A stretch of 64,000 bases of DNA from Aphelocoma coerulescens (GCF_041296385.1 NC_091020.1:34235001-34299000); one strand, 5' to 3'; counted from the first letter of the stretch, positions 1-13,788 are shown. Numbers and translations: made by a program. Notes: generated by a model not told the origin, from the sequence alone.

Positions 1-534
1 CCAATTAAAACTGGACACTGTGCTTAACTCTCCATGCACTGCACTGCAGATTTATCCCTGCAGGTTGAAAAGTTTGGCATTTGTTTTCTTTCTTTTTTTT
101 GATGAAACAGAAAGCCAAGATAAAGGGAAATGTCCTTATATGATTTGTTCTCATGGGTCATGGCAATAGCAGCACTGCAGGAGAAAAATGTCCCTCTCAG
201 AGCTATATTTCCTATGGATATTACAGCAACAAGACAAAAGGCAGCTGAGCTCCCTCATCCCAGCATCCAGGCCAGGAAAAGTGGATACATCTCATGGCAG
301 AAACCCCTGTTTGTCCTTAAGTATCTGCTATAAATAATCACACCAGAAGTAAAATGTGTTTTCATTTGAGAAGTCACCTCTCTCCTTGTCAGCTTCACTT
401 ACAGCAAAGTCATGTTGTCAATCTGAGCGCTCTCCTTGAGAACACACCAGCAAAAGCCAAATATTTTCCCTTCTAACAGCCCATCCACTGAAATGGGAAA
501 AACTAAACTAAATAAAAAGCAATTATCTTTTTTC

Positions 535-553
535 TTTTTTTTTTTTTTTTTTT
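535..553 (+). repeat. Poly-T run (T19)
   Basis: Nineteen consecutive T, preceded by short T/C-rich sequence. Confidence 0.85.
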
Positions 554-875
554 GCCCCACAGCTCTGTGTGCTAATTGTTAACAGTGATCCACTCCTGCA
601 AAGGACTGGGAAAAATTAAATGGATTTCAACCAATGCTACTAATTCTTCAACACAGATCTTATTTATCACACAAATTAAATATATCTGCAAGGCATGGAA
701 ATTATTAACAAAAAAAGAAGGCCAAATGCACTGCAGACGTGGGGCTACTTGGAGTGAAGGGAAAGAGTGACATAAATCTATTCTGTAATCTCGTGGCTGT
801 TTCCTACTAAAGGAAGGACCAGAATGCAATGTGCTAAATTACTGGGGCAGAGGGATATGTTGCTTAAAGTTGGTG

Positions 876-902
876 TTTTTTTTTTTTTTTTAAAAAAAAA
901 AA
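876..902. repeat. T16-A11 adjoining homopolymers
   Basis: Sixteen T followed immediately by eleven A. The junction is a perfect 22-bp inverted repeat of T and A. Confidence 0.85.
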
Positions 903-3900
903 GCAGTTGCACTGCTGGCACAACAGACCTAGCTCTGTCACAAGTAATTTATTACATCAGTATATCAACTTTATTAAAAAAAGAAAAAGACAACAAAGAA
1001 GTCTGTCTTTGTGCCGAGCTCAGCTCAGACTGGTTTGGAAACGTAAACAGCTTCAGAGTTTAATTAGGAACTGTTTACATCTGAAAGATAATTTCATTTT
1101 CCTCAAATTGTAACAGAGGTAATTCCAGATAGTTCTGCTGACTCCAGAGTTTAATGTCTCTCAGCTGCCAGACTGAAAAATGCAAAGTGAGGTCTGAACA
1201 GCTGAAAACCGACTGAGAGGGGTCAGGGAATTCTGTGCTAACTACTAATGGTTTGATTATCTAACATTTAACAGCTCTGCAGCTACAAGATGCTGTGAGA
1301 TGCCTGCAAGAAAAAAAAGAGAACCACTCAGTAAATTAAAGTGTCCTTTCCCACACTCTGTTTCTGACTTCTTTCCCATTTTACCCTGACCTTTTGTCTT
1401 TCTCTAAGTTTTTTGGGTTTTTTTTTTAATCTAGAGAGGTGCTGGAAAAAGTGTTTCTCCCTTCAATTTGATGCTGTTTTCATGGCATACCTGGCTGTGT
1501 CCCGGAGCAGTGTGCTGGAAATCTCTGGAGGGTCTATATTTTCACATCTGGGGACTCCAGTTCAGCCTTTGAATGACCAAAATGAGGGTGACCTGATATT
1601 CTGCTTCCTTGAGATCATTTTTCAAAAAACAGAAAAGGTGACTGAAACGAATACTTTATACAACAAACGGCACAAATGATCAGTACTTTCCCAACTTGTC
1701 CCTAAGAGATTTTCACTATGTTTTATTTACTTAACTACGTGTTTAAAAAGTAGTTAAATAAATATACTTTTCTATAGTAGTTCAAAAACCAAACAAAAGC
1801 AGATGACAAAACAAGAAGGCTCCTCAGAGAACCCTTTGAGAGCCAAACCCCCTGAGCCCTGCAGCTCTCCCAGAGCCCTCAGCCACCGTCTAAGATGCAA
1901 ATATTCCCTCATGCGGTGTAAACTCAGCCTTGCTGCCACTGGCCTGCTTTTGATGTGCAGCCCTAAAGCTCATTAATGGTAATGAGGGATCCACGAGGGA
2001 AGCACAGACCTTCAGCACCATGGAAGGGCAAAGTTGTGGAACACTTTAATGATGGGGTGCTGTTCCCTTAGACACTGCCTGGGGGGGAGGAGTGAAGGAG
2101 CTGCTGAATCCCCTCAGCCTGACCCAATCCTGCAGCTCATCTACCCCAGTGCCATCAGGATAACTGTACTCCTGGACAGCCAGACAGATCCCTAAGGAAT
2201 CCTCATTAATATTCATCTTTCCTCCTCCTCAAGCCTTGCTTTTCATGTGGATGGCTCCCATCATCTGGATTCTCACACAGCCCCACAAATGCTACTCCAG
2301 TTCACCAGAGGCAGAAGCAAACTGCAGCACAGGAGCAACCCAGGTTTGGTTTTGGATCTACAGGCCAATTTCTCTGCCCAAACCCATATTTCCACCAGAA
2401 ATATCAGATGGTTTTGGATAGAGACCCTGTACACAGATACAACTCACACACCTGTGACCCGACACTTAATTAAGGAATATTCACTAATCCAAGTTGTGAC
2501 TCCTCAGGGGATCTGGGGAACATTTCCAGATGCACCCTTGGACCCCAGAGGTTTGGGAAAGAGGGAGTATTCTGATCCTGGACTCCTGAAATAACATCTG
2601 CATGTGAATGCCAAAGCTTCTGCCAACCCTGCCCGTGCACTGAGCACAAACTCCAGAGAAATCTTCCAAGTCTGAGCACTACAGAGATTGAATCAGAGCA
2701 TTTACACCAGGAAAATCAGCAAGACCTTCCAGAGTATGGAACAATCATGAAATGGGAATGAGGGCAGGAAGAGAAAGCAAATAAATAGGTATTTTAGATG
2801 TCTCTGATAATGTCTTTGCTACCACAGAGGCTGTCAATAGAGGGGAGCCGATAAAACCAGCTTTTCCTTGCCAGCAGGAACGGGTGTTTATTTATAAATA
2901 AACACAAAATACAGTGTGATGCACCTCTCCTTGGCCACTGGAGCTAACACATGAAAGCAAAGCATCAAATGAACTCTTCCTCTCTTGCAACGGATCTGCC
3001 TTTCAAGAATATCTTGGGAATTGGCCTGTGAAAGAACAAATGTTTCCTAAGCTCATCCTGGGCTGCCTGGACCACTTCTACAACAGATCCACGGACCAGC
3101 TCATCCCCACTGAGGCAAACAGGAATGTTCACATCTGCTGTGTCTCCTGTGCAACTCCTGGTCTTGCTCAGTGTCACTTGGAGCTGATCACAGACATCTG
3201 GTACTGCTGCTCACGAAAAAGCCACTCTGTTTCCACTTAAATATTTTATTTCACCTTAATTACTGCTGATGTACTCAGTGTTCAGTGCAGAATATCTAAT
3301 TGCTCCTGGAGGGAATTAAAACCCAGTAAGTACCAAGGCTCTTTTTCAGTGGTACCTGGAAGAAGCCCACCTGATGGTCTTTCCCATTGTTAATTTTCCC
3401 CAATTTCTCCTCAGCGGTGCTTAATTCAAGACAATTAGTTTAATGTGGGACTGTCACTCAGCTGAGTCTTAACAGATCACCTTTGCTCTCACTCTCATTC
3501 ACAAATAGGCAGCTTCCCATTGGCTCCCTGCTTTAATTCTAACCTAAAGGTTTTAATTTTACTTAAGAACCTACTGATTACTGGGGTTTTTTTGGGACTG
3601 GTTAGAAAAATGTCTTCTCCCAATTACAACAGTAAATGAACCCATATTTTTCTACGTGTGATTTCTATTCTGTGCTCTTTCTGTGTTCCTAATTGGTCTC
3701 CTCCCCTAGACCCTGCCTCCAAAAACTCCATAATTGAAGTGAAACTGTGTACTGAAAGGCAATTACTCAAAATTAGCTGTTCCTTTTTTTCCCCGTGAGG
3801 CACAGTTCCATAAAAACCCTCTGAAATAATAATCTATAGCTGAGAGGTTAAATTGATCTCATTTCTCCTTTTCTTTCACTCATGATCATCACTAAACCAA

Positions 3901-6900
3901 GGAGGAATTTCCACCAGCAGTGCCACAGCCCAAGCCCCACTTCCCTGTAACACTTGCAGTCCTATTTATCTGAGTAAATTCAATTTAAAATCTGACTGAG
4001 TGAGAAGCACGGAGTGACTTTAAATTCCAGCTGTGAAAATTGGAAACGGGAACACAAGATCCAAGATAAGAATGGGGGGAAAATGCAGGCAGAGGGGTTC
4101 AATTCATTCTTGACTTTTCAAAAGGAACATCACACAGAAGGAACGTGACAAAGGGGAGTTGTTGTGTGGGGAGGTATCCTAAACAAGCTGCTTCCTCACT
4201 CCTGTGCCTGGCCCACACCTTCCTGTGTGTCATCAAGGGATGCAGATCAGAATATGCCTTGGAACTCTTGGAAAAGAGGAAAACCAGGTCTACCAGGAGC
4301 CTAAATGAAAACAAAAGCTTCCCAAGAGATGTCCTTTCATTCAGAAGGTTGTTAAGCAAATATCAGCGGCCATGCTCTCTCCCACATCAGATTTTCCACT
4401 TCTTGAGTATCTGCCACTTGTTTCATGTCTTGAAACAATAGTTCATACAGTATTTTTATTCTCCTGAGTATTTAAATTATTTTGCCTTTATTTAATCTTT
4501 TCTCCATCATGGGCTGTGACGAGAACCCTCCAGATCAACGTGGGGTGTTCCACCTCATAAAAAATGTGTAGAGAAAGAAACAGGGTATGGGCAGTGGGCC
4601 AGACCTGAGAAAAATCTCCACCATTCCCATATCCAGGTGCAAAGGGGACTGGAGGAGACACCACAAAGCAGCCCTTTCCCCATTTTCCATCAGGTTGTGT
4701 CTATGGGGAGGCAAAGAGAGATGGAACAAATGGCTCTGTTCCAGGAGCCATTCCCATTAGCCCTGGCTGGGATGACCCAGCACCAAGAAACGATCCTGGG
4801 AAGAGAAAACACTTCTGCCAGGGGCCAATGAAAGAGGATTTTGTTATTGCAGGTAAGGGCATCCCAAAGGGAAAAAGACAATGGTAGGGTCAGCATCTGA
4901 ACGGGCTTGGTGAAATTGCCTGGCCTTGGGGGGTTCCTGCTCTCATTAACCTCACCTAGGAAGAGAAAATGCAAAGACACCAAGGAGTGCTCCCTGTAGG
5001 AGGGAAGGAAGAACAAATTTCCAGTGTGTTCACTTCCCTGCAGACAATTCCCTGCGTGGATCACCTGCATGGAAACTAAAAGAGCACAGTGCTCAAGGAC
5101 ACAGGTAAGTGGCTGAGGGGAAGTTCAACCCTTGAGTTCACAGGAGGGGAGAACACTATCAAAATTTTGTTCCCCTTAAGGCTGGCAAAGAATCTCAAAC
5201 ATATCTGAACTCAATATTTCAACTTCTAAGTGGGAGCTCACCTGACCTCAACCCCCATGAATGTTCCTGTGCCCAATTTTGATGAAGGATGTGTAAAAAC
5301 TGCATTTCCAGAATTATTAAATAAACTGCTAATTGGCAGCATTTTGCTCTGCAGTGCTAAATTCTGCTCACATTTGCAAGGGTATAAATCCAGACCCTGC
5401 ACCAGAACTCTTTGGATGGCTCCCATCATCTGGATGGGAACTCTTTGGTATTTATCTGCCTGGCAGGAGGAATATTTTCACTCCTAAGAGTGGACACTTT
5501 AGGGAGATATTGGTAAATAAGTGGAATACTGAAGTGGCCTCACTGGCTCAGCCTAGTCCCTCAGTTTCCAGATAATGAGATCTCAGCAAAAAGATCCATA
5601 AATCTCTCTAATATTCCTTCTTTTTCACTTGGAATGGTCTATGTACAAAACAATTAAAAAAACAACACATACATAGAAATGAGGACAATGTGTATTACAT
5701 ATTCCTTACTGATATGATTAGTATCAAAAATTAAATATATTTAAATATTAATATTCCTTCCTACTAACTATTAATTTTAGTACTAAATATTCCTCATTTA
5801 TAGTATTTTTATTGGAACCACCCCCGTTTCTACAGAAGGATTTATGTGATTTTCATTGCAGATATTTGAGAGTCTCAAAGTCCCAGACTGACACAAATTT
5901 GGGGGGTTTTGTGCTCGATTTCATGTTATAAAACATACATTTTGCTAAAGTAGTAGGTCTTTAGACATTTGTAGCTCACACACAACTGGTGTTCATCCTG
6001 CTGGTATCTTTTAAGAATAAAAACTGTAGGAAGCTGATTAAAGGAGAGACCCAACAGAGTTTAAATTCCACCCTGATCCCTGGAGGATTTTTCCACCAAG
6101 ATGTAATTTCCAAGACCTCTTCAAAGACTGAAACAGAAGAACTGAAAGAAATTACAATAATTGATGAAATCCCTTTTAAGTAATAAGCTTTAAAACATTC
6201 CCTTTTGTGCATGACCACACCACTGACTCCAAAGTTAAATTCACAGAGGCCTTTCTGGTATAACTTAGATATTTCCTACTTTTTACAGACATCAGATAAG
6301 GGCCTCTCAGTACTTTTTACACTACCTTCAGCTCGATTTTTTTTATTCCACTCATTAAATCTACCTTAAACCAATTAGAAGAGCATGGAATGAGTACACT
6401 GAGAGCAGGCTGTCTCTCTAAATGGATATGGGATGCTCTTAGTTTTGATTTTTTGGCTATTTCCAGAGTGCATTTGAGATAAGGAGCATTCATTTGGCCT
6501 TCCCTTAACAGACAAGGACTTCCAGAGAGGAAAACTTTTCAGTGTTCCTTGAATAATGGTGCTCAAGGGAATATTGCTATTGGTGAGACACGTTGGGTAA
6601 TTAAATATTCAAAGTGTTAATTTGAAATTGGTGAGATGCAGCTTGGCTCAAGGCAAGAAGTGTTCTCCAGGAATATTTATCACAGATTGACAGCACGGTG
6701 TTGAGATAGAGCCCAAGGCTATAAACCCAAAGTTAAAGTTTCCATTTACAAATCAATAATCAGTGCAAACACAACAGCCTGCTCAGGGCTGTGAAGGCCA
6801 CAGCTCTTGCTCAGGCACAAGCTGGATGCAGAGTTTGGTGAAAATCCAAAGAGGGCATTACAAGGTGGAGCTGACTCCCCCTCCCCAACCCTGTGGGGTG

Positions 6901-7799
6901 CTGGAGGTGGGCACAGCCTTTAACCTGGAAGGTGCTACAGAAACCCCCCCACAGGAGCTGAGCTGCTTGGAGTCATCCCCAAGGGATGAGGATTGGAATA
7001 TCCAATCCCTCATATCCTGAGGAACACTGAGTGGGCACAACCTTGCTCTGACCTTGCCCTGAGCCAGCCCAAGCCCAGTGTCCGGACTGGCACATCCAGC
7101 ACCCAGGACAGGATCAGATACACCCAAAGGACTCCAGCATGAAGGCAGAATGAGGAAGGAGCTGTTTTAATGCCCCTCTCACCAGATGAGTTCAGACAGG
7201 GTCTAGAAATTTCTGTCCTGAGAGCATCCCTGTATTTACTCTGAACTGGAGCAGCTGGATGCAGAACCAGTAACTCAGCTGAGCTGACAGAAGCTGGAAT
7301 GAATCCCCCAGCAGCTCAGAGCCCAGCCCTGCTGCCCACTGCTCACCAGCAACCACCTCACCTCAGAGCCCTCTCCCACTTCACTCTGTCCTCACAGTGT
7401 GCACAGAGCCCTGACTTGTGCAGGATGCAATTCCATGGGGACAATTACCACCTATTGTCTCAGAAGAGCCGAGTTATTTTTCTTTTCCAGGCAGAAGTCC
7501 CTCTCATTCTCCACTACTCTCTCAACTCCCTTTTGTTTGTCTCTCAGCTTGCTGTGCTTGGCCTCTGGCCACAATCCCAATTTCTGCCCTGATGGAGGGT
7601 GACAGCTTTGCCTTTGAAGGAATTCCAAGGCTGCTGTTGGGCTGACCAGCAGGGAGCAACCCTGCCCAACACTCCCTGGCCTCTCCCAGACTGCTCCCCT
7701 TCTTTCCCAGAAACTTGCAGTCTCGGAAAAGGCAGAGGGAGAGCTGATCACAATTCCCAGAAGAGGTTTTTAAGCAACAGATGAACTTTAAGCACACAG

Positions 7800-8060
7800 A
7801 GTGAATGCGGGAGCTGGAAGGGACATCAGAGAACATCCAGACCATCCTCTTGTCCTCAGGCACATCCAGCTGTACCTACACTGCTGGCAGATATTTGCCT
7901 CACTGGTTCTTACTGGATTCCAGTCACAGGCAGTATAATTCCTGCAGCTGGTCCAGTCTAACACATGGCTTAGCATCAGAGAGCTCTGGCAAATCTTACT
8001 TCAGTTTCATCCTATCAGTCCTAGTTTGAACATGGACATGGAGAACTCATTCCTTGTATC
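7800..8060 (-). mobile_element. Possible ancient CR1 fragment
   Basis: GAGCTGGAAGGGACATCAGA and a CATCCAGACCATCCTC block start it. Downstream words such as GAGAACTCATTCCTTGTATC vaguely follow CR1 order. It is highly diverged and its ends are uncertain. Confidence 0.35.
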
Positions 8061-8207
8061 CTTCAGTTTTTAACAGGAATTTAAAATACATCCCAGCAAG
8101 CAGTGACAGCTCTGCCCAGGGTGCCTGGAATTTCAGTGTCTACAAAACACTTTTGTCCCTTGGCACAGTGCTTTTGCCACCAGCAGAGCCATCCTTCAGT
8201 ACTGACA

Positions 8208-8284
8208 CAGGGAATCAGGGAATATCCTGAGCTGGAAGGGACCCACAAGAATCATCGAGCCCAGCTCCTGGCCCAGCACTCACA
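8208..8284 (-). mobile_element. CR1-like terminal fragment
   Basis: GGGAATCAGGGAATATCCTG then AGCTGGAAGGGACCCACAAG and ATCATCGAGCCCAGCTCCTG resemble the antisense 3' end of an avian CR1 subfamily. It is short and partial. Confidence 0.65.
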
Positions 8285-8881
8285 GAAGTGACCACGGGTT
8301 CACCAGTTTTTATTTCCCACATTTCTAATCTCTTTTCTTGGAAGATCTCCCTCTGGACACAGAACAGCCTTAATCCCACTGACCTTACAGATTTAATTTT
8401 CTCACATGCTAAAACTGCTCCACACTTACAACAGAAGTTTTGCAAAACTAAAAACCTGCTCTGCATGAGACAAAGAGCTTGCAGACTCTAATAGTGCACT
8501 TCCTGCATTACTGGATTTCTTACACACTCATCTCAGTCTTGGCTCATTTCCCATCATGACTGATGCTCAGCTGGCCAGAGGAGAGAAGGTGGAATTCTGA
8601 TTCACCACTTGCACTGCAGTTTGTTTGGCTGTGGATTGGTTTTTTTAGAATTAACCAGTTGCTTACAGCACTTTTGTCTCTCACACTGGTAACCTGGAAA
8701 CAGAAAGGTGCAATGGTACCTGTTGTGCTCTGATAACATTAAACTTTTTCAGGTTGACAAGATTTAACAGGTGCTGAAAAATCTTTTCCTTTTTTTACCT
8801 GTCAGTGCCCCTGAGGCACAAAATGAAACCACAGATGTCCCACTGTAGCTGTAGCTTTGCCAGTCTCAGCCTTGCACTTAC

Positions 8882-9030
8882 CCGGTGGAGGGGTTCATGA
8901 TGCAGCCCCCCTTATCTGTGGATGCTTTGCAGTTGCAGCCCCTCTCCAGTGTGTCATGATTCATTCCAAAATTGTGCCCCAGCTCATGAGCCAGCGTCAC
9001 TGCTGCACCCAGAGGGTTTTCTGAGTGATC
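8882..9030 (-). CDS. ADAM12: ADAM12 internal exon (probable exon 11), zinc-binding active site
   Basis: A 149-nt exon of 49 codons plus two bases. It starts [20 protein letters not shown] and continues [29 protein letters not shown] (8956-8988) is the HExxHxxGxxH zinc-binding motif: three His ligands plus the catalytic Glu. CIMNPSTG contains the Met-turn methionine (8896-8898) beneath the zinc. An intact catalytic motif predicts an active metalloprotease; ADAM12 substrates known in mammals include IGFBP-3/-5 and HB-EGF. NMNHDTL rather than the ADAM19-type MTHDS pattern supports ADAM12 over its closest paralogue. The acceptor is TTTTTTTTGAAG and the donor is GTAAGTG. The next exon, expected to start YPFP, is not found within the remaining 8.9 kb. 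Confidence 0.97.
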
Positions 9031-11292
9031 CTTCAAAAAAAATCCACAGGAGAACCAGTCAATTCAGCATATAAACCCAACTCAAGGCACACATTCCCCC
9101 TCTGAGGTCCTACTGCCTGTCCTTTGAAATGCTTTATAACTTTAGCAGCTGTAGTTGCTGTGTTGTTAAATAAACTCAATTGTAAATTTATTCACATATA
9201 CCTAGTGCAGAGTGGGAATTTCAGGACCGCCTGGCTGGCCACCCAGTTTCCCCAGGAGATATTTGAAAGCATTGAGCAGGTCTAAACATCTCTTTACTGG
9301 GGTGTGAAATTCTGCTGCTCAATAAATCCCCCAAACTCCCAAGTCCCAGCAGTGGCAGAGAGAGGTCACCAGATGTGGAGTGTTAGAAAGGGCAGTAATT
9401 TATGGGTGAGGATGGGTGTGATGAGGGAGAAGTGAGAAGATCCTTTAGGATCTTGTCAGGAGGCAAATTAAAAATGCAGCAAGAGATTTCACTATTGAAT
9501 TTGCTTCAGACTGTTTCTTTGATATCAGAATGTCCAAGATTTCACAAACCTTGTAAGGAAAAACCAAGAACCTTTGAAAATCTCCTTTTTAAAATGAAAG
9601 GCCAAAGCAAGCCAAAATCTTCCATGGCCTCTTATTAACCTACAAATACTCTAAATGTTGGAAGTGTCAGTTTGAAATTTTAACATTAATCCCTGTTTAA
9701 ATGCTGATTTTTGGGACAATCATTTCTGAGAAATTCACTGCATGATCTGATTACAGGCTGCTGATCTGAATGACATTTTGGCTTAACCACAAGTAAGAGA
9801 CCTTTCCACATTGATCATTTTCCTTGAGGGAAAAAAATCCACCACACTTGTAAGAAAGCTTTCCCTGAAGGCATAAACATGTAATATAAATGCATGATCC
9901 ACTATTTATCAGTCAGTAAATGGAATTACTGTGTACAGCTGCCTGCTCCAGAAGCTTGCATGAATATATTCACTTTAAATAACTCTTTCAGCATCATCTA
10001 AGCCAAACTCCAGACTACAAAGAAGTGAAAGGTGAAACTGTCTAGAACATTATCTATGTACTAATGGAGGTTTTAATACATGACTTGGGGTAGATTTAAG
10101 AGTTTCTTCTTTCATCTGTCTGGGCTAATAGTTTTAGTAAATCATTTCTCAAATAACAAACAAAATCGAGATGAGAAGAAAGTCATTCTGGACACACCAA
10201 ACTGCTCCTTCTGCAACTGGAATAAACTCAAAAGAATTTTATCTTCTCTCTTTTAAAAAGTGTCTCTTTTAAAATTTCTTTTTCCCAAATTTTTAAATCT
10301 TAATATAAAAATCTTGTGGCAGCCAGTTTGTGTGCAGTTTGTCCTGCACAACACCTACATAATGAGATGTCTTATCTAGATACTGGTCAGATACAGATGG
10401 ATTTATCTTTGTGCACACAGTAATTGATGGAATAGTTAAAGAATTCAATGTAATTGAACCTGATGTCGTAGGAAGAGCACAGCCTCTCACCCAAATGGAA
10501 AACAATGCAGGGCTGAAGATTAAGAAACAGTGAAATAATTCCATATAATTTACCCCACTGGATGATGCTTTGAAATTAGGGCTATCTGGTCAAGACAGAA
10601 ACTCCTCACTGAGCTACCCAGACACACAGCCAATTGAGCTCAGACTTTATTTTTCCAGTATCTCCCCTACTTACTGAGCAGTGATTATATTTCTCTGAAT
10701 GTTCTGAAGCTGTCAACTAAAACTAAAACCAAGGATTCACACAGTCCACTCCAGAAGCAGAGCAATAAATGATGTGAAATGTAATTTGGGACTTGAATAG
10801 GCAAACAATTATTCCAGCCCATGCGGTTCTCATTACTTGCTCAGACCCACTTGGAATGCAATTTTATCAGCTTCTAGAGAGGGTTTTTAAAAGAAGGAAT
10901 GTGATGCCTCAGCAAAAGAGGTTATTTGAAGACAGCATAAATGAAGATTATCAAAACAAACAGTGACATGTTCCATTTGATACTGAGACCGCTTAAGTAT
11001 CACAAGGACTAAAGAAATGAATAGCAATGTGACTTTGATTTATTCCACCAGGGTCTTTCAAAGTTAACTTGAGCAGTAAAAGTCATTACCAAACACATTT
11101 CACAAGCACTGAATAAGCAACCATCTACTGTTAAGACATTATAAGCTGTTGCACAAAACATGCAGCTGCTTTCAGCTGAATTCTGCTTCGTTCCACTGGG
11201 ATTTAAATCAAATCCTAATAATTAAATACTGTCTACAGCTCCAACAGGCAAATGCCCTGCTCCTGGTGCTTTCAGTGCGTGTTCACTCAGTT

Positions 11293-11582
11293 CATAGAGG
11301 CACAGAATCCCACAATGGTTTCGATTGGAAGGAACCTCAAAAATCATCCAGTCCCACCCCACCTCCCACGGTCCCAGGCTGCTCCCAGCCCCAATGTCCA
11401 GCCTGGCCTTGGGCACTGCCAGGGATCCAGGGGCAGCCCCAGCTGCTCTGGGCACCCTGTGCCAGGGCCTCCCCACCTTCCCAGGGAACAATTTCTTCCT
11501 GAGATCTCATCTAAATCTCTCCTCTATTAGTTTAAAACCTTTCTCCCTTGCCCTATCACTATCTTCCCATATAAAAAGTCAC
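11293..11582 (-). mobile_element. CR1 LINE 3' fragment
   Basis: The plus strand shows the typical antisense CR1 end: CACAGAATCCCACAATGG, a TTGGAAGGAACCTCAAAAATCATCCAG-like block split by small changes, then the GC-rich block with CAGCCTGGCCTTGGGCACTG and the TTCTTCCTGAGATCTCATCT segment. It is 5'-truncated as usual for CR1. Its GC-rich block is identical over 70-odd bp to those at 40.57 and 52.08 kb. Confidence 0.9.
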
Positions 11583-12183
11583 TTTCCTCTTCTCTCAGAA
11601 GTATTTTACTTTTAAATCCACAAATTCAGTGGGCAACCTTTGGAAACAGAAGAATGAAGACTGAATCATGTCAAAGACTTCCTTTAATGTCAACTTCTCT
11701 TTGGTTTTTCTGTGACACTACAGAAACTTCAGAGGAAAATGAAATGATAAAGGTCTTGTTAAAGCTTCTCACACTCACATGGCTGCTCTCTCTGCTTTGT
11801 GTTTCTCTGAAAATTAATGGAAGACAGGGTGTCACCTACAGAGAGAACTCAGCCCTATGGAAGAGAGGCAGGCAGGCTTCCAGGGAGGCATGACAGAGGA
11901 ATTTAGATCATAAAGCAGAGCTGACTAACTGCAAAAAGAGCCAGGAAAATCACATCAGACAAGAGTCACTCCAGGTTTTGTATTCAAATGTCATTTCTTA
12001 CGCAGTCTCTCATTGTCTTCTCTTCCAGAACAGGTGTTAGAGCATGGGAGCTTTTGGTGTTGAGTGTTGGGGGTGGGATAGGTAAGAATTTGGCTGAAAT
12101 TATGAGGTTGGCCAAACATTCATTTGCCCAGTGTTGAGCCACCTGGGCCCCTCACCTTCCCAGGCTAAGAGTGATTCATTCTT

Positions 12184-12364
12184 TCATAGGATCACAGAAT
12201 CTTTTAGGTTGGAAAAGACCTTTGAGATCATGGAGTCCAACCATTCCCCCAGCACTGCCAAGGCCACCACTGACCCATGGCCCCAAGTGCCACATCCACA
12301 GGGCTTTTAAATCCCTCCAGGGATGGGGACTCCACCTCTTCCCTGAGCAGCTGTGCCAGGGTAC
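12184..12364 (-). mobile_element. CR1 LINE 3' fragment
   Basis: It begins ATAGGATCACAGAATC and continues with a TTGGAAAAGACC block and AGTCCAACCATTCCCCCAGC. Then comes the AAATCCCTCCAGGGATGGGG segment characteristic of another CR1 subfamily, also seen at 34.44 kb. The open frames across it are not genes. Confidence 0.9.
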
Positions 12365-13788
12365 AGGTACCAATAGATATAAATATGTTTTGTCTACACC
12401 TGAATCAGCCTTTGTTAACTCAGGGGGTGGTTGGACAGCTGCACTTTTGGGTTTTGGGGTGAGTGTTTGCTTCATTTGGATTTGGCTCCTTTTTGAGGAT
12501 TTGCTTAAAGAACTGGAGAACATTTCTGGTTATTCTGTGCAAGCTTTGAGTTACTTTGCACCTCAAAAGCTTAAATTCATGGAGGGTCAGGGTAACATCG
12601 TGCTCCCCTTCTGCAGCCTGAACCAGCATTCACCCAGAGACCCTGGGCTTCTCCTGGACATATAAATCAGTCCCCTCTCTAGGAGAACACTCTAAAGAAA
12701 TGCTGATTCTTGTCTTCTTGTTACTGGAATGAACTATTTGTAATTATTTCTCTTTAAAATGTCAGTTTCCAGAGTGAAGAGAACTGACTTGGCAGTAAAT
12801 TACATGGTGGAGTGTTTTAAATCTTCTGCTAAAAATTAAAAGGACAAAAAGTTCATCATTAAGGGCATCAGATAAAGCCAAAGCAATGAATGCAGGGCTG
12901 AGAGTCAAATGGGGCTGTCTGCCTCATCTGTGCCTTTACCAAGACTTGAGAGTGCACTGGGAGACTCCTACAGCCCTCCCAGCCTCTTTTCCTCCTTTTC
13001 CTTTTGTACCTCTCCCCAGGTACCCAGTGAATAATTGTTACAGACAGCAGTTACAGACTCAGCTTCTCAAGCTACTAAGAGCCTGAAACTTTGTCTTTCT
13101 ACAACTTTTCCCAAATTATGTGATTTGATCATTCTATTTTAAAGCTTCTTCCCTCTGTTAGCACAAAGCACTGTAAAATTAAAATTAAAAAAAAAAAAAA
13201 ACCAACAGAAAGAAAATACTTCTGAACTCCTTCCAGAAATTGGACAAGATGTTTACTTGTGTGTTCACCATGTCTTGCATCTAACAACAACAGTAATACC
13301 CTGGGAGAGACTCAGGTGGAATAAATGCTGCCATTGTTTGTTCTCACTGTCTGGCAATGCAATAAAACCACTGCTGCAAAGATGGAAAATAAGGCCTAAC
13401 ACAGGAAACTCTATAAATACAGAATAAAATCAATATAATAAAAGATTCAGGATAGACTGCTGCTGCCTGTAACACAAGTATGCCCAAGTGTACCACAAAT
13501 ACATCTTCTGGTTCTCTTCCCTCACAGCACTTCAGCACCTGGTTCAATAACAATTAGAGGTATAAACTTCTTGCAAAGAGGCCCTGCTATATTTTTAATG
13601 CAATATTTTGTTTTTTTTTCACTATGGAAACTATCATTTACAAGCAATCTGAACGGGGATATAAACAATCCAGAGATGGAAAATGGGACAAATGGGGCTG
13701 ATGTTGTGGTCCGGGATGCAGGACTGCAGAACCTGATATGGTGTCACACCAGTTGGGCCAGTTTGAGTGCTGTGCTTTCCCCACTTAC

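Larger units (their letters stand above)
1..8881 (-). other. ADAM12: ADAM12 intron, partial (downstream of the catalytic exon)
   Basis: Non-coding. It begins at the GTAAGTG donor at 8881 and runs off the left edge, so the intron is at least 8.9 kb. I looked for the expected exon encoding the C-terminal catalytic segment (YPFP..., then VGVCLFNLP) and did not find it. The interval holds two weak CR1 relics (7.8 and 8.2 kb), homopolymer runs near 0.54 and 0.88 kb, an AT-rich stretch around 5.64-5.83 kb and one 23-bp duplicated word (2248 and 5413). The rest is unremarkable unique sequence. Confidence 0.8.
9031..13788 (-). other. ADAM12: ADAM12 intron with two CR1 fragments
   Basis: A complete intron of 4,758 bp between the exons at 13789 and 8882, with canonical GT and AG ends. 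It contains CR1 fragments at 11293-11582 and 12184-12364 and a poly-A run near 13187-13201. No additional exon was found. The longest open frames here are CR1-derived. Confidence 0.85.

Noticed and set aside
1..8880. Next downstream ADAM12 exon (YPFP... segment)
   Set aside because: No minus-strand segment with the expected peptide and splice sites was found. The intron most likely extends past the left edge.
12171..12665. 164-residue open frame on the plus strand
   Set aside because: It starts inside a CR1 fragment; the remainder is intron with no family resemblance.
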